Below, one piece after another: positions 63,164 through 64,000 of a DNA stretch of 64,000 nucleotides; within the stretch, counting starts at the first letter, position 1, and the number at the start of each line of letters is the position of its first letter. The translations under genes were made by a program, and so were the position numbers. The notes below the pieces were generated by a model that saw only the letters and a program-made list of their open reading frames with translations, made no database searches and was not told where the DNA came from. Origin of the DNA: Fidelibacterota bacterium (GTDB taxonomy: Bacteria > Fidelibacterota > UBA8477 > JABMPR01); contig JABMQQ010000174.1 in the NCBI GenBank assembly GCA_013202495.1, positions 1 to 64,000 of the forward strand, in the 5' to 3' direction.

Positions 63164-64000
63164 ATGTTTGAGTCCAAATCATCATACAATAACCCTTTGG
63201 CAGATCGGATTGCTCATTCTGCCAACCTTCTAGAATCATTTGCCACCGAAATGATTCAAAAGAAGCAACCACGTCTCGTAAAAATTGGAAAAGGTCTGCT
63301 TCGCACCATATTCCCCATGATAAATTTTGTGGAAGAAATGGGCGATTTATTAAGACATAAAGGGATCCACACCGGCGGTAGTCCTGAAGAACAAGCTAGC
63401 CATTTGCTTCTAAGTTTGATTGAAGATGTCCATCAATTTTCAACAGAGTATCATTCAGAGCAGCTTAACACAAATGATAAGCTGCCAACTTTATATGAGG
63501 AACCAATTGATAGAGTGGATTTGATTAATGCTGTTGAACAATCTGTAAAAGTGACTGATCTTTTGAATGATGTTATTAAAGACCCTAACTTGGCGGAAAT
63601 TTTTAAAATAGTCGTTCCTGAAGATTTTGAATGTGAATCAACAGAAGAACTTGAGAGGCTCAAAGCGTTTATTAGCTCATTTCAGACTAATATTAAAAAA
63701 AGAGTAAACGAAGATATTCCAGAGTTCATGTTTCAACTTATGGGTGAATATTGGGAGATCAGATTTGGGGATAACATCATCCGCTTAAAGGATTCTAAAG
63801 GTTTAAAATACATCAACTCATTGCTCAAAAATCCACACCAGCCAATAAGAGCTGATAGCTTAACAGCACCTCACGTTGCTGCGAGCAAAGTACGCGATGG
63901 AAACTTTTCTAACGAGGTATCAGAGAAAGCCTCACCTGCCTATACTTATACTCCTGACAAGACCTACACTGAAATGACAAATAAGATTCTCGAAATAGAG
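63164..64000 (+). CDS. Partial gene with regulator-type domain, runs off the window
   Basis: 279 codons from the ATG at 63164 with no stop before the window end. Mostly helical (LIEDVHQFSTEYHSEQLNTN, EQSVKVTDLLNDVIKD). Near residues 190-225, GEYWEIRFGDNIIRLKDSKG, then LKYINSLLKNPHQPIRADSL, matches a winged-helix-like module seen in bacterial regulators that reads WxIxFxGxxxRLKDSKG. Possibly a transcriptional regulator; full length unknown. Confidence 0.7.
   Translation, partial: MFESKSSYNNPLADRIAHSANLLESFATEMIQKKQPRLVKIGKGLLRTIFPMINFVEEMGDLLRHKGIHTGGSPEEQASHLLLSLIEDVHQFSTEYHSEQLNTNDKLPTLYEEPIDRVDLINAVEQSVKVTDLLNDVIKDPNLAEIFKIVVPEDFECESTEELERLKAFISSFQTNIKKRVNEDIPEFMFQLMGEYWEIRFGDNIIRLKDSKGLKYINSLLKNPHQPIRADSLTAPHVAASKVRDGNFSNEVSEKASPAYTYTPDKTYTEMTNKILEIE

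Noticed and set aside
62426-63164. tRNA attachment site next to the recombinase
   Set aside because: I looked for tRNA arms in the downstream gap and found only a terminator; the att site, if any, lies elsewhere.

Overview
The window looks like a chromosomal stretch of a Candidatus Marinimicrobia (SAR406/Neomarinimicrobiota) bacterium or a near relative in the FCB superphylum. The main reason is a run of large secreted proteins ending in the same ~85-residue FlgD-like/Por-type sorting domain (YPNPFNPSTT...IYDxxGR...GxYxxxWDG...GxYFARLxAGxxxxVxKMxxL). The DNA is AT-rich (about 38-42% G+C by eye). I see no rRNA, tRNA or CRISPR array. The taxon is an inference from protein style, not a database result.

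1-18.6 kb, all minus strand: a surface/secretome cluster. It holds an Ig-like lipoprotein, a propeller-like protein, a giant leucine-rich-repeat protein with two tandem solenoids, an LVIVD-type propeller protein, a right-handed beta-helix protein, another propeller protein, and a glycosidase-like propeller/LamG/cohesin/dockerin protein. A TPR protein with a probable Fis-like C-terminal helix-turn-helix lies just upstream of the last one. 18.8-21.8 kb holds small lipoproteins; two of them, plus the gene at the left edge, are bounded by integron attC-type core sites. One lipoprotein is interrupted by an in-frame TGA.

22.3-27.4 kb: a mosaic hybrid sensor kinase and a response regulator, gene debris, then (plus strand) a lipoprotein with a 16-bp palindromic operator candidate and a paralogous TPR/HTH protein. 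27.6-37.3 kb is a defence/conflict island: minimal HNH and GIY-YIG nucleases with a 49-residue peptide; a Ski2-like helicase-PD-(D/E)XK nuclease broken by a frameshift in a GA repeat; another GIY-YIG protein; small zinc proteins; a DuOB-DUF488 pair; and a HEPN-NADAR-PRTase-like-DnaQ/BRCT run that fits nucleotide/ADP-ribose conflict biology. The helicase module is bounded by copies of a short repeat. 37-46 kb carries SH3, DUF4236, zinc-ribbon, membrane and lipoprotein genes and a PcfJ-like gene, then a GC-richer frameshifted gene remnant. 46.4-49.9 kb has a BACON-repeat lipoprotein and a DUF5683-type protein.

50-63 kb looks like an integrated replicon. A DUF697 two-gene unit sits between 26-bp direct repeats. 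A near-consensus sigma70 promoter then drives a leader with four hairpins, a DUF5659 protein and an AEP primase-SF3 helicase. Immediately downstream is an iteron-like array (ten CGACT/AGTCG boxes around an AT-rich core) that I read as a replication origin. Small accessory genes, surface-protein cargo, a RecB-like nuclease, a DUF932 protein, RadC/JAMM and a short tyrosine recombinase follow. The replication module, its leader and its origin are the best candidates for a previously undescribed system. The TPR/HTH paralogues and the broken helicase-nuclease module come next.
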